Source of the DNA: Datisca glomerata
Lineage: Eukaryota; Streptophyta; Magnoliopsida; Cucurbitales; Datiscaceae
Assembly: GCA_003255025.1 (NCBI GenBank)
Contig: QANY01011455.1
Location: forward strand, 62,001-126,000
DNA length: 64,000 bases
Direction: 5' to 3'
Shown: positions 25,064 through 37,045 of the stretch, in pieces
How positions within the stretch are numbered: position 1 is the stretch's first letter
Layout: every line of letters starts with the position of its first letter
The notes under the pieces: model-generated
What the model was told of the DNA's origin: nothing
Seen by the model: the letters and a program-made list of their open reading frames with translations, nothing else
The model's database searches: none
Made by a program: the position numbers and the translations under genes

Positions 25064-25183
25064 AGATTCATCATTAAAATTCAATAATGTAAAAAACATC
25101 AATGCTTTAATATAAAATAGTGCTCAAAGTCTTCTCATAAATTGAGTGATCTATTGCAATATAAATAATCAAGAACTACCTTT

Positions 25184-26131
25184 TGTTTGAATATTTTCGG
25201 GTGACATGTAATAGAGTAACCTAGTCTTTGAATAATTAAGCATGTGAACGTGGAGATTGTGTGTTTAAGGGTGAAGAACAAGCAACTTAGGTCCACCTCA
25301 TGTATGTGAGAAAATGTCATTTCTCTAAAGTTTGGTGAGCACTTCAATGTTTAGAATATACTCTTGACCTAGGGAAATGTGAAAGTGGTGATCCCCAAAT
25401 GTCATAGGGTAGTCGTTGGTTGAGTCTAATCGATTCCACAAGGGTGTCTAGAGAGGAGGGGTTCTTATGTCGTCGTCACAGGTCTAACCTTACACACGTC
25501 ATGACCACGAATAAAGGAAAGGTCTATGCTCCATTTTTGTACATACCAAAGCGACATCCTGAATGTTCTATTGCTAAAGAAGGCGTTTCACACCTTAGTA
25601 CCTTCTCTAATAGAAGGCGGCACATCCGAGCATCTAAGAGGGCCATATTCATCAAGTAGTTTTTCCTATCTCAATATGCCATAGTCTTGTCCTAATCCTA
25701 CCAGATCACATCCCCAGATTGTTCCCAGATAAAAGATAATGCATGAGCCTTTGTCAATAAGCTCGGCGGCGGATGGTGGAAAAATACAACAAATATGATA
25801 GTGGGTTTGCCGCCTTTATAGGTTTAGGGGCGTCCCCTACAAATGATGTTACAATGAGCGTAAAAGGAAGACATCACCGGTTACTCCGCCTTTGTATACT
25901 TAGGTGGTGTACCTTACAAAGTCTTATATTCATTCCACGTCAACATATATGGTGCCATGTAGATGTCAATTGGGTTTCTCCCTTGATACCACGTGTACCC
26001 CTCAAGCTGACATTTCTCACTATTTACATAAGCCCCATGTACAAGCTTGAGGGCGGAGTAATCAAGTTTGGACACATTTATGTTGATTAGATGCTTCGTC
26101 TTTCATGTCACTTCGTAAATCATGTTAATGG
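25184..26131 (-). mobile_element. Ty3/gypsy Tat-like LTR remnant, copy 1
   Basis: The first 430 bp (25184-25610) are clearly homologous, with scattered changes, to 36494-37045, which lies beside a Tat-type PBS and gag. On that basis this is the LTR of the same minus-strand gypsy family, its lower boundary (TG at 25184) corresponding to 36494. The upper part has no second copy for comparison and is cut off by the copia LTR that starts at 26132. Open frames on both strands are not genes. Confidence 0.5.
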
Positions 26132-27273
26132 TGTTGGGGATTATTCCCTTAAAGCATGTATATTGACATTTTGATATGAAATTTGATGAAGATTACATTT
26201 TTCTTATAATTGTTCTTTTAAATTATTGTTGAATAACTTATATAATATCTAAAAATTCTATATTCATTAATGAGACTATGATCTTGTATTAATACGAGAT
26301 CATTAAGATCATAGATAATAAATAAAATTATCAGGAACATATTAAAGTATGAAATCTTTAATGAATGGTTGCTAGTATGATTCACTAAGTATTATGAATA
26401 CATGTGATCTAGATCCGGATCATTGATGTGTATAGACATCTTAGTGAATGTACTTTATATAACGAGATTATATATGACTAGACCGATGTGAAATTAATAT
26501 CTTTATTAACGTGCCATTTATCATAAAGATTTAATACATATCAATTCGATGGTCATATGTAGACCCGTCTGAATCCTGAGCATTCATGAACTCATATACA
26601 TGTCTACTAGATCTTTTAATTTACTCGTTAAGGTTTGTTTGTAAAATAAGATAGTGACTTGTATTTTGGAGATTCAGTGATGTGGATGGCTTTACATGAT
26701 CTTGTAAGATTTGGAATCCAAGCTTTCCTAACGGATCGTATATTGGTTTCCTTAGGTGTTTTTGAACTGAATGGTTATTGAGCTCAAATTTATAATAAGA
26801 TTATAAATTAGCCATTCATTAGTAGATTAATGGTACTTAAGGATCAAGAGCTATTTAGAGGGGTAAAACTATAATTTTGATCAGTTCTAATTTATGAACC
26901 AATAATTGGAGGACAACACTACATGAAATGGTTATATTAGTGGACTACATGAGAATACTCTATAAATACATTATATAATCACTAAAAGTTAAATTTGATA
27001 TTTATAGTGAAGTAATAATAAAACTAATAAATAAGATTATTTAATTAAAGAGTTTAACAAATATTCTGATTTATTAGAGCTTAGGATTATAGGTCCATGA
27101 TCCCCAAGTCACCCCTGTACTATGCAGTTTAATGTGTGAATATTTCAGGACATGAGAAAATGATTGACTTGCAAAAAAAATTTTTATATCTGGGGCAAGT
27201 ACATAATTATTAGATAATTATGTGTGATTAATAAATTAAGAATTAATTAATTAAATTATATATATATATATAC
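26132..27273 (+). mobile_element. 5' LTR of plus-strand copia family A, first part
   Basis: Begins TGTTGGGGATTATTCCC at 26132 and follows the solo LTR 13452-15754 to its AT-rich middle (tatatata at 27260-27273), where an unrelated 2.9-kb insert starts. It resumes at 30165. Confidence 0.8.
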
Positions 27274-27580
27274 ACTCTCCGCCCAAGTGGCTGGTTATTC
27301 TTACAATTGATTGTTTTCCTGTATTATTTGTTTATCTAATCTGCGAATCTGTTTTATCTGAGGCTGACATATCATCTTGTTATTTGAGCCATGAGTAGAT
27401 TATTTTGAAGTAATTCTTCTAGTACCAATAGGTCTACAATAACTTCAATACGTGACATAATAAATGATGAACATTTTAGACGTAAATTCTGAGGGTAGGG
27501 TGGTTGTAGAGGTAGGTTAGAGAAGAGCGACCCTAATAGGAGGTTGTAGAAGTCACCACAACAGATGATTGGGTTAATTT

Positions 27581-29071
27581 TTATGGATTCTGTTTTTCTT
27601 TGATTTGGGCCTTAAGGGCCAATTGCTGAATCAAAGACTCTGGCCATGGTTGATTGGCGATTAGATCTGATGGACCCATGTATTGTTGATTGAGCAGGCT
27701 TAAGTGGGAATTTTTTCTATTTTCCTGAGAAGGGGCAATAGAGGGTAAATCATATTGCTCACAGAAATTGCCTAATTCGTATTTGGCAGTTCTACTTTCC
27801 TTTTTAATTCGTTTATTGATTTTCATATCAACGCACATTTTTTAAAACTTCTTTTTGTATTATAATAATTATTGTCCTATAGGTTATACTATCACAGTCT
27901 ATATTACCTAAATGATTGTTCTTATCTTGTGTGCGAACAGATTGGATAATTCATTAATAATTTTTTCTTTCCAAAAGGGTTGAATATTATCACGCATTGA
28001 CATGACTCTAGGTAAGAATATATTTTTATACCAATTGAAATCACTTAAGGTTGGACACCTAAGATTAGTTAATTGATCATGAATACGCGAAGTAATATTT
28101 CCTTATCTTCACCAATAATTGGGGTTCCTTCAGCATCAATCTTAACTATTGAAATGATAGAATTTTTGGATTCTTCTGTGAGATAATTTTCCCACAAAAA
28201 ATGAAGCAATCTTGTGAATCCTGTAATTAAGAGTTTTATTACCTCAGTATGAGGCAGAAAATCCATCAATACTCCATTTATATAATTTCTCTACAGATAT
28301 AGAGAATTGATTAACGAAAAAAGATTCAGTCATTTGTGTATCCGGTGGCATAGGCTTCTTATGCCATTTTCTTTCTCATTTATTAATTTTTAAATGTATC
28401 TTCAATATTGTTAATTTTTGAAGATTCATGGACTGTGGATGACTCATAGGAGGATTCTAACCTATGTCTATCTGACTCAGAACTATTGTCCTGGTTAATA
28501 ACTTTAATAGTAGAAGATGGTTATACCAATTTATTCTTCAATTCTTGAAGAATTTTATCAATCTATTTATTAATGGGAACAATATTCAAAGTAATTTTAT
28601 CTGAAAGATTTATTAAAGACTTTGTTTTCAGAGTTTCATTAGTTTTTGGTTCATAAAGATCATCAACCTTATTCTCAATTTTGTCTAATTGTTTACCTAT
28701 TGTAGTTAGACTCTTATTGTTGTAATTAAGTTGTTCAACTACTTTTTATTTGGTTCTTATTCCTTTGTAACCTTGAAAGGAGAAACAATGATTAAATGAT
28801 TTTTATGATTGATCATAATTTTCTCAGGGGGATGACAACTGGCAGACACTACACTAGAGTCTTCTTTGACCCATTTATATTTTGAAATTACTTTGATATT
28901 TTTCTTATAAATATCCTTGATATAATAAAGGAAAAACATATCAAATCTAAATTCTTGCATGAATATCTTCCATTCAGCAAGTATGATTTTTCTTTGGTCC
29001 ATATTATATTTTTCTTTGAAACTATTGCATATATCAAGATTGGTTGGGTCATCATTGTGTTTGATTATCAT
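27581..29071 (-). pseudogene. Degenerate coat-protein-like region of the pararetrovirus-like insert
   Basis: Three colinear minus-strand frames survive. The first (29071-28757) contains EWKIFMQEFRFDMFF and CHPPEKIMINHKNH...SPFK. The second (28269-28069) contains LLITGFTRLL and WENYLTEESKNSI. The third (27838-27581) contains KKESRTAKYELGNFCEQYDL. Order and spacing resemble the coat region of endogenous plant pararetrovirus polyproteins (an IAGFTG...WWDNYLT-like stretch, then KKELGSFCQQFD-like before the zinc knuckle). Stops and frameshifts break it in at least two places. Comparison is from general knowledge of the family, not an alignment. Confidence 0.5.
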
Positions 29072-29199
29072 TTGTCGATCTGTTTATATTCTTGACTGAG
29101 GGTTAAATAGGAAAAATCTCACTTAAGCCCTAAAAGGCCTCACAAGCCCTATAGGCGAAATTACCTCAAAAATAGAAATAAAAATTTTGATCAATACTT

Positions 29200-29960
29200 C
29201 TCAAAAATAAAAATATTAACAAACAATTCTCTAAAGATGATAATTCCAGCAATAAATTTAATAGAACATTTCCTGATAAAAGTAAACTTAAATGTTTTAC
29301 ATGTGGCAAGAGTGGTCATTTTTCAAGTACTTGCCAAGTTAAAAATAAAATTAACCAATTAAAAATCTCTGAAGAAGATAAAAAATAATTGTTTAGAATC
29401 TTAGAAACAATATATTATTATAGTAAAGAATTAGGAGAATTTGAAACCCTTGAATCTTCTGAATCTGAATTCACAAGCTCTAATAGTGATTCTCCTAACA
29501 TCACTATGAGGTGTAGGGATAGTTGTTGTCAAAAGATTAATGTCTTAAACAAAAATGAGGAACAATAAAACCTATTGTTAGACTTAATTAGTAAAATTAA
29601 AAATACGGAATTAAAAGAGGAATATCTGGAATGACTTAAGAAAGTAATCCATAAGAAAGAAAGTTATAAGTCTAATAATAATAATGCAAGCCTTTCAGAA
29701 ACTTTAGAAAAATTCAATAAGATTAAGGGAAAAGAAAAAGAAGTTACCTTTCAGGAATTTTAAAAAGAAATTTAGAATATTAAAATTGAAATAAAAGAAT
29801 TAAAAAAATTAAACACAAAAATAAAAGAAGAATTAAACATTTTCAAAAGATGCAGAGTCAATTATAATTTAAAAGTAATTAGAGAGGGGATATTGAGATG
29901 CAAGAATTAAAGAAGATAAACAGTAAAAAATGATGTATTAAGGTGCATGATTCAAAAGTT
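29200..29960 (+). pseudogene. Zinc-knuckle and coiled-coil part of the pararetrovirus-like insert
   Basis: A CCHC knuckle CFTCGKSGHFSSTC (about 29296-29337) is followed by KNKINQLKISEEDK, a Ser/Glu-rich acidic segment (ESSESEFTSSNSDS), and later EIKELKKLNTKIKEELN, a likely coiled coil. In-frame stops interrupt it at about 29386, 29566, 29635 and 29761. The knuckle spacing C-x2-C-x4-H-x4-C is the classic nucleic-acid-binding form shared by retroelement gag and caulimovirus coat proteins. Confidence 0.55.
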
Positions 29961-30164
29961 ACACAAACAATTTTATTGACAATGATTAATTAGTGATCCC
30001 GCTCACTAATTAATGTTGAAGAAAAAAGAAGAAGAAAGATTTATAAAAGAGGGAAGAAGAAGAAGAAGGCTTTGCTCTCAAAACTAGTTTCTCTCTCAAA
30101 TAGTTTAAGAGTTGAAAACGAGTTCTGAAAAACAAATGGGAGAGGGCTACCTATATTTTAGAAA

Positions 30165-31275
30165 GTATATGTATAAATAATTATTGATTATTTTTTTAAT
30201 TATCAATATGCGAGACAAAATATCTAGCTTGTGAAATTAGATAATTAAATTATTATTAGATAATAATTTGAATCAACTAAATCAGTTATTTGTGATATAA
30301 CAGATAAGTTAGTTGATAGGGATAATCAAATATCCTAATTTTGAATTAACTTATATCTAGATATTTATCTAATTAAAATAAATATTTAATTTAGATTAAT
30401 TGTCATGTGTCAGTTAGTATTATGAGTATCAGAAATTGACATGAACTACAGTAATATCATGTATCATTACAGTAGTGAGGGTGTAACACTGTAGTGCCAC
30501 ACGACACTACAGTGGTGCTGTGAGGCACTATCTACCTCACGACACACTATAGTGTCGCATGACACTACAATTCTGCACTGCTATAGTGAGTCCCACTACA
30601 ATTGAAAATTTTATAATTAAATATTCTTTCAGTTTATCCTAAAAAAATCTAATATGCCATTATTTAAAAAATATACAGATATTATTCGAATGGCCCCAGT
30701 TGATGAATTAATTCATCAGTTCATAAAAAAATTGAATTGAGAACACAGTTGGTGTCAGAGTGATCTTCCCTGTGATTAATAGTTAGTCAAAACTCAGAAA
30801 TAATAATCATCCCATTCTTTCAGAGAATCGTCTCACTAAAATCCTTCTCAATATATCTCTAAATCTCATGTGTTGAGTACATCTAGAGACAGAAAAAGTG
30901 CCTTGTAATATTTTGCGTGCCCACATGTCCCAGTACGTTGATGATTGACTTGCAAGATTTTTATGTGGATCTCAGAGTCTACTGATCATTAGAATGGTTT
31001 CTTGGGACGAAGGATCGATTGGTTTTGCAAGAACGCTTAATATAGACTACAAGATATATTTGATTCATAATCTTGTATGTTATAGATTTTATTTATAAAT
31101 ATATAATGGATGCTGATTGATTGAAAAATAGTTTTCAAGAAAAAAAAATATTTTGTTATCGTGGTGTTGCGCAAGCTTTGTTTTATTAAAAGATTCGATC
31201 TTCAATTAAAAGTTTAATTTTTTAAATGATCTCGAGCCATAAGCTTCCGCCGCGCACGCACCACGACAACCCAAT
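30165..31275 (+). mobile_element. 5' LTR of plus-strand copia family A, second part
   Basis: Continues the LTR broken at 27273 (tataaataattattgatt onward), with the U3 palindrome cluster at 30420-30600 and the R/U5 region ending in gacaaccca just before the PBS. The sequence follows 14620-15754 of the solo LTR with scattered substitutions. Confidence 0.8.
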
Positions 31276-31278
31276 AAG

Positions 31279-31294
31279 TGGTATCAGAGTGGTC
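31279..31294 (+). other. Primer-binding site of plus-strand copia
   Basis: TGGTATCAGAG followed by tggtc, four to five bases after the LTR end. Complementary to the 3' end of initiator tRNA-Met and better preserved than the minus-strand copies. Confidence 0.85.
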
Positions 31295-33206
31295 TTTTAT
31301 ATATTTAAATGTTAAATGATGTATGAGTTTTCTTTCATTATTCATATAATATGAGATATGTATGAATGAATGGATGGTTATATTTTTTGTATGTATGGAA
31401 AATAATGGATCGTTAATTATATAGTGAATATTGGGTTAGGTTTTGTGTATGCCGTTTTGGGGCATATGAACTTTTGTAATTTTATTTTGAATATTTATAG
31501 TAATTATTCCGATCACAAGAAGATAAAGAATGCATGAGACGAACGACGGGGGAAAAAGAAAAGAAATAGCATTTTTTTATAACTCCGACGCTGGCACCGG
31601 ATAATGGATTTCCTGTGCTGGCGCCGCTGATTAAAGTTGACCGGCAATGTCACCAGAAATTACGGTTCCGCCGGTGGCAGCCCGCGTCTGGCAGTGGTCA
31701 GGGGCCGGCAATGATGGTGGTCGGTGGCAATTGTTGTCACATTTAGGAAATTTCAGACAAACTCTGATACCAACCAACCCTATCACTATAGAGTTTTATG
31801 ATAACCCTTCTACCAATTATATATTTTAATTTAATGTATTTTTAAAATTAATTATTAATTATTAATTTTATGAAAATTAGAAATTAATAGGTTGATTGAG
31901 TTTGACTCAAATTTGACCAAATCAAATAAAATGTTTATTTGACTAAGTCAAAGTCAACTATTTTTAATGGGATAATTATTAGAAATTAATTTTATTAACA
32001 AAAATAGTTTTACCTAATTAAATAGGATTTTATTCAAAGTTTGAAGATTATGAAGATGGATATCAGGAAGAGAAGATAATATATTGAGAAATATGTATTC
32101 TTGCAGTCCGTTTTGTAAGATTATTTTTTTATTTCAAGGGTTGTAATTTAGTAGTACCCAATAGTCACTCGGTCCATTATTATTTTATTTATTTGTTAAA
32201 TAATTGTTATGTTTGATAACATGTCCATGCATTAGTCGATCACATGCCATACATGAAAATCCCACATAGTTTTAATTTTATCATGCAACTCATATGTAGA
32301 AACATGATTTATCAAGATTGTCCTAATATATTTATACGTATTATTTTATGAAATCAATTTCATGTAAACCGCTAGGTTTTAATTAGTTAAACTTGGTAAT
32401 CAACTACACTAAGAGCTACAGTAACATTTAGGATAATCGACTTTAGTAAACGAGTTTTATTAAAATTTGATGAATATAATTAACTAGTTAATCGAAGTTC
32501 ACCTAATTATGATTTAGGCGCTTTGGAGGTTAAAATGAACTTAGACCAACGAGATTGGCATAACTGATAATTAAATATTCATAGGGTTATTATTTTAACC
32601 AGTGATTAATTTGGAATTAATCAATTAGTTAAAATGGAAACACATAATCCTAAAATAGTGAGTGGGAGAAGGTTGATATGTCAACGTAACTTATGGTCTT
32701 CATTATTAGTACAACACCATGAGGTGTAGTAAGGGCCTCGAGATGGCTTGTTTTCATTCCCCTAAAAAAGGTTTCGAGTTGTACCAAAGCCAATGTTGGA
32801 CTTCTTAGAAGATAGAAGGAAGTGTTGTAGTTTAGTTTTGACTGACCCTAAGACGGCATATTCTAAATGAAGTCATGAAATCTGAAATGATATGTTATAC
32901 TCAAAACAATTAAGCTTTCATATGGATAGCTGTGACTTGACCGAACAAGCGATATCTTATTGTTAAAAGAGAAAAGATAAGATATTTTAAGTTTTAATTA
33001 ATAAGGATGAGAATGTCTCATAGATTGTCCGAGGTTAATCTGATCCTAAGATAACACATTAATCATTGGGTTGTTTTATCGTAATTAGCAATTGTTAAAT
33101 TTGTCTGTTTATTATGTTGCATTCATGCATCATGTTACTTTTTGAATTTTAGATATTTTATCAATTATATTGAATCTTGTATGTTTAAATTTCAGTTATC
33201 ATTATT
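31295..33206 (+). mobile_element. Long untranslated leader of plus-strand copia
   Basis: About 1.9 kb of mostly non-coding sequence between PBS and gag, homologous to the reverse complement of 1-2019. It contains a GC-rich patch at 31560-31740 whose short open frame is unlikely to be translated. The shared length in both copies shows that a long leader is typical of this family. Confidence 0.7.
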
Positions 33207-34116
33207 ATGTCTACAATGCCAACCATGTTACTACTTTACTCGCTCTTGAGAAATTGAATGGTGATAATTTCGTACGTTGAAAATCAAATATTAACTTCAT
33301 GCTAATTTGTGAGAATCATAAGTTCGTTCTTACTGAGGAATGTCCTAAGGAGCCCACTGATAATGCCTCTAATAATGTTAGGGACAAATACGATGTTTGG
33401 ATCATATCAAACAACAAGGTGAAGTGCTACATGATTGTGAGCATGAATGATGTTCTGAGAACTAAGCATGAAAGCAAGCAAACTGCCTATGAGATTATGG
33501 AATCTCTACAGGCGATATTTGGGCAGTAGTCTAATCAAAATCGTCATGAGGCCACTTGGAGCTATATGACGATTAAGATGAGAAAGGGTACTTCTATGCG
33601 AGAATATATTTTGAACAAGATCAACATAATGCACGGGACAGAAGTACATGAGACGACCATTGATGAGTGAACTCAAGTTAGCATTATACTTGAGTCGCTC
33701 ACACCATCTTTTTTGTGTTCACGACCAACTATGTTATGAACAAGTTACAATTCAACATGACTCAATTATTTAATGAACTGTAGACTTTTGATCACTCAAC
33801 CTTAGAATGATCAAAGTGGGTGAGGTAAATGTTATTGAGTAAAAGCATTCTTCCAATATTATTAAGAACAAGAAAAGGAAGAAGAAAAATGGAAAGGACA
33901 AGAGTGAGGACAAAAGAGGAAAAATATCCAAGACATCGCCAAAAGTCAAGAAGAACAAGAACGACAACAAGCCCAAGGGAAAATGTTTTCGACTGTGGGG
34001 TTGAAGGTCATTGGAAGAGAAACTGTAACAAGTATCTCTCCAAGCTGAAAAAGAAAGGTAAATATGATTTACTTGTACTTGAAGCTAGCTTAGTAGAATA
34101 TGATTTGTCATCCTGA
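33207..34116 (+). pseudogene. Ty1/copia Gag (UBN2-type) remnant with zinc knuckle
   Basis: Reading from the ATG at 33207 needs a frame change to reach LEKLNGDNFVRW, then NFMLICENHKFVLTEECP and DKYDVWIISNNKVKCYMIVS (33299-33529). MRKGTSMREYILNKINIMHG and ILESLTPSF follow, as expected of the copia UBN2 Gag domain. A Lys/Arg-rich linker and FDCGVEGHWKRNCNKYL (33990-34040) form the zinc knuckle. Its first Cys codon is out of frame with the rest. Frameshifts and stops (for example at 33526 and 33668) make it non-functional. Confidence 0.82.
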
Positions 34117-34550
34117 AAACTTGATTCAGAAGCCACCAACCATGTATGATTTGGCAAGGTCGTTTTGAGAGTTGTCAGTGGTGCGCTCATTTTGAGCAAT
34201 GTTTACTATATTCCTGGATTTTCGAGAAATTTGATTTCTCTTTCATTTTTGCAAGAATAGTTATTCGAAGTATCTTTTATTAATAAAGAGTTTATTATTT
34301 TGAAGAATGGATCCGATATTTGTCATGCTAAAGTTATAGACGGACTGTATATGCTTAAACTGACTGAACGCATGTTAAATAATTCTGAATTATTTAAAGT
34401 AGCAAAACCTAAAAGTAACAAACGATAAAGAGTTTCTCATGATGATGATAACACATATCTTTGTCATCTTAGATTGAGACATATTAATCTAGATAGGTTA
34501 AACAGGTTAACAAAGCATGGTGCTTTGAAAAAACTAAAAGCTGAAATTCT
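34117..34550 (+). pseudogene. Copia protease tail and GAG-pre-integrase remnant
   Basis: Downstream of gag, broken frames give NVYYIPGFSRNLISLSFLQ (protease C-terminal region typical of copia), then LYMLKLTERML and TYLCHLRLRHINLDRLNRLT, which matches the GAG-pre-integrase pattern LWHLRLGHINxxRIxRLxK. Similarity stops at about 34550, where the opposite-strand gypsy begins, so integrase, RT, RNase H and the 3' LTR are missing. Confidence 0.75.
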
Positions 34551-34561
34551 CGACCATTATC

Positions 34562-36470
34562 CATGAGGGCCCTCCTTACTTACATCCCCTTGACCAAAGC
34601 TTCAACATACAGGGTAAGGTTATTCCCCACTCTTTTTACCAAACGATCCGCATTTATGAAGGTAATCGCTCCCCCATCATTCTTCCTTATCCTTCCTAAC
34701 GATGGTTGAGAAAAGAACACATCGCCCTTGCCTTGCTTTACTCTAATAATTCTACCAACGTCTGAGTTACTTGGCACAATGCCTCCTAATCTAACTCCAG
34801 TGTATCAAAGAAGTTTTTGCATGCTCTAGTTCTCATAAGTGAGTCTATAAAGGTGATATCCACCCCCATGCGTCTTGCTCATCCTCTTCTTCATCTTCTT
34901 CCATCATCCTATATGGCATATAGGGACCTCCAATTATGTTGATCAGGTTTACATTCGCATTTTGTGAAAAATGATGTTCTTCTATCGCCTCCATCCTTTT
35001 AGTGATAATCTCTCCATTCTTTAGCTTTTCATGAAAAAAAATCATCTCAAGTTCCTACAATCTTTCGTCGGTTGAGTGGTGTCCTGATGATAACGACAAT
35101 ACTAGGGTGACTCTCTTTCTTCTCTAGTAGGGAACCTTTCCACCCACAGTCACTTTATGATCTTATCCTTTATCTAGACGTCCAATAATGCCTCCACCTT
35201 ATTCATATTGCAGGGGAAAGGCGACAAAACATCCATGTCATTTCTGCCCCTATTTGCTCCCCTCTCTTGGGGATGCACCATCGCCATTTGGGGCGTGTGA
35301 CATGGAGGATTCCATGGATGCCCTCCGTGTTCGTTTTGCTCAATGGCTTTTAGTTGTGTCACACAAATGTTGGTACGTTATGCAGCTACATTGAGGTAGG
35401 AAAATGTGAGGATGTTGAGGTTCTCCAAATGTGTTTAGTACTCATTGATCATCCCACAGATACACATATTCCCCAAGGCTTCCTCCTTCCACTCTTCTTG
35501 GCAATCCAGAGCATTGTCCTCGAAATGTATCATGCATGTCATCAGATCCTCGTCTTGCCTCTCAGGTTCACACCCTAACTCCAGAATACTCATCCTTTCC
35601 TCTAACATAAAGACTTTTGTTATGAAGGCAGAAACCATGTTCGGCCATGTCAAAATCGACCTCAGCGTCAGATTAATGTACCACATATGCCCTCTCCATT
35701 TTTAATTTCAAAAACTCCCTCAGCCTCATTGCTTTGTCACATTCGTGCAAACCTAGATCATTAATAAATTGGAAAACATGCTCCCTTGCGCATCATTCCT
35801 TTTTGTTGTACTTCCGAAACTATAGGCGCGCGCAATCAGAGGGATATGGTCTCATCACCAAATCAAACAGAGAATGATGGTGAAAGTCCATTATTGTCTC
35901 ACTCAAAGTAGCCTTGATTTTTTCCATCTCCAATATTTTTCGAGTTCCTCCCTTATAATGAACAAATTATGGTCAACACTGTCAGTTGGGTTCTCGAATA
36001 CTAGGGTGGTTTATGCAAAAGTCAATGGGGAAAAGGAAAAGTGGGGTTGTTTGAGTGACCCGCATTATGGTCACTATAAGCTACCACGAACCTGACTGAT
36101 CCCCCAGGTCGTATAGGTTGTATGGGCACGGCGTCGCCTACTTAGCTCATCATTTAAGGTTAGATGGGTTGAGTTACAAGTGATGGTGGAGGAGGATTTT
36201 GTAAGGTAATGAGGAAGATGGTAAGGGTGCTCAAGTGAGCTCATATCTCAGCGTTAGAGGCCTAGAGATCCATGACAACGTTGGTTTGCTCTGTCATTGC
36301 CATCATGGTAGTGACGGTGGCGGTGATGCTGGGTTATTCACGCAAGGTAGTTTCATCCCCGTCTTGGTTGTCCACTAGCGGTTGGATATCTCCATCTACA
36401 TGAGAAGAAGCTCTTGTAGGTCTCCCACGTCCAACCACATTTCAAATAGATAATATGTAGAAGATAGGTC
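34562..36470 (-). pseudogene. Ty3/gypsy Tat-like gag remnant
   Basis: Minus-strand fragments: WYINLTLRSILTWPNMVSAF, KVFMLEERMSILELG and DEDLMTCMIHFEDNALDCQE (35686-35435) match the retrotransposon Gag domain (W..L...SI.SW..M..AF...FF). A Glu/Asp-rich stretch MMEEDEEEDEQDAWGW (34900-34850) follows, then further broken sequence to about 34562, where the copia fragment abuts. The leader with the Tat-type PBS lies at 36471-36491. No protease or RT is present in this copy. Confidence 0.7.
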
Positions 36471-36491
36471 ACTCCCCAATGGAGTAGCAAA
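36471..36491 (-). other. Primer-binding site of the Tat-like gypsy
   Basis: The minus strand reads TTTGCTACTCCATTGGGGAG immediately after the LTR end, close to TGGCGACTCCGCTGGGGAC used by Tat/Ogre/Retand elements (tRNA-Arg type). It supports the lineage call. Confidence 0.55.
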
Positions 36492-36493
36492 AA

Positions 36494-37045
36494 TGTTTTA
36501 AGGGTTTTCGAGTGATGTGTAATGGAGTGACCTAGCCTATAAACAACTAAGCCTAGGAATGTAAAGATTGTGTATCTAAAAGGTGATAACAAGCACCTTA
36601 GGTCCACCTTATAAATGTGACGAAATACCCTCTTTAAGGTTTGGTGAGAACTTTAATGTTCATATTATTCTCTCTATTCACCTACATGGATGTGAAAAAT
36701 GGGGCTCCCCAAAATGATGCCAAAGGCCCCCTTTGTAAATGGGGCCTTGTGGGGACAGGTGTAGTTAGCTCTCATGGCGATTAAGTTCACATTTTAAACA
36801 TGACAAATTTAAATGCCCTTAACTAGTTATGCCTATATGGAATCGAGTAGTCGCTGGTTTCATATCAAGCCTATTTGATTCCACTAAGGCATCTAGAGAG
36901 AGGTTCTCCTCATACCGACGTCACAGGTGTGACCCTACACATGCAGTGACCATGGATAAAGGAAATGTCTCTTCTTTGGGTTTGTACATACCAATGCGAC
37001 ATCCTGAGTGTTCTATTATTAAAGGATGCGTTTCACACCCAAATC
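36494..37045 (-). mobile_element. Ty3/gypsy Tat-like LTR remnant, copy 2
   Basis: Homologous to 25184-25610. Its TG at 36494-36495 is the complement of the LTR's terminal CA and lies next to the PBS. Homology to the first copy stops near 37040, so the LTR is truncated or rearranged at its upper side. It contains about 100 bp (36680-36830) not matched in copy 1. Confidence 0.6.

Larger units (their letters stand above)
27274..30164. mobile_element. Pararetrovirus-like (Caulimoviridae-type) rearranged insert inside the LTR
   Basis: This block interrupts one copia LTR at an AT-rich stretch (tatata on both sides). Its two arms point in opposite directions. The minus-strand arm (29071-27581) has coat-protein-like sequence, and the plus-strand arm (about 29200-29960) has a CCHC zinc knuckle followed by a Lys/Glu-rich coiled-coil-like stretch. 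In plant pararetrovirus polyproteins the zinc knuckle follows the coat domain on the same strand, so an inversion or joining of two fragments must have occurred. No protease, RT or RNase H is present. Many stops show an old, inactive copy. A related retroelement gag cannot be excluded. Confidence 0.5.

Noticed and set aside
34580..36607. Plus-strand open frames of 68-86 codons opposite the gypsy gag
   Set aside because: The minus strand carries the recognisable Gag motifs; plus-strand frames have none.
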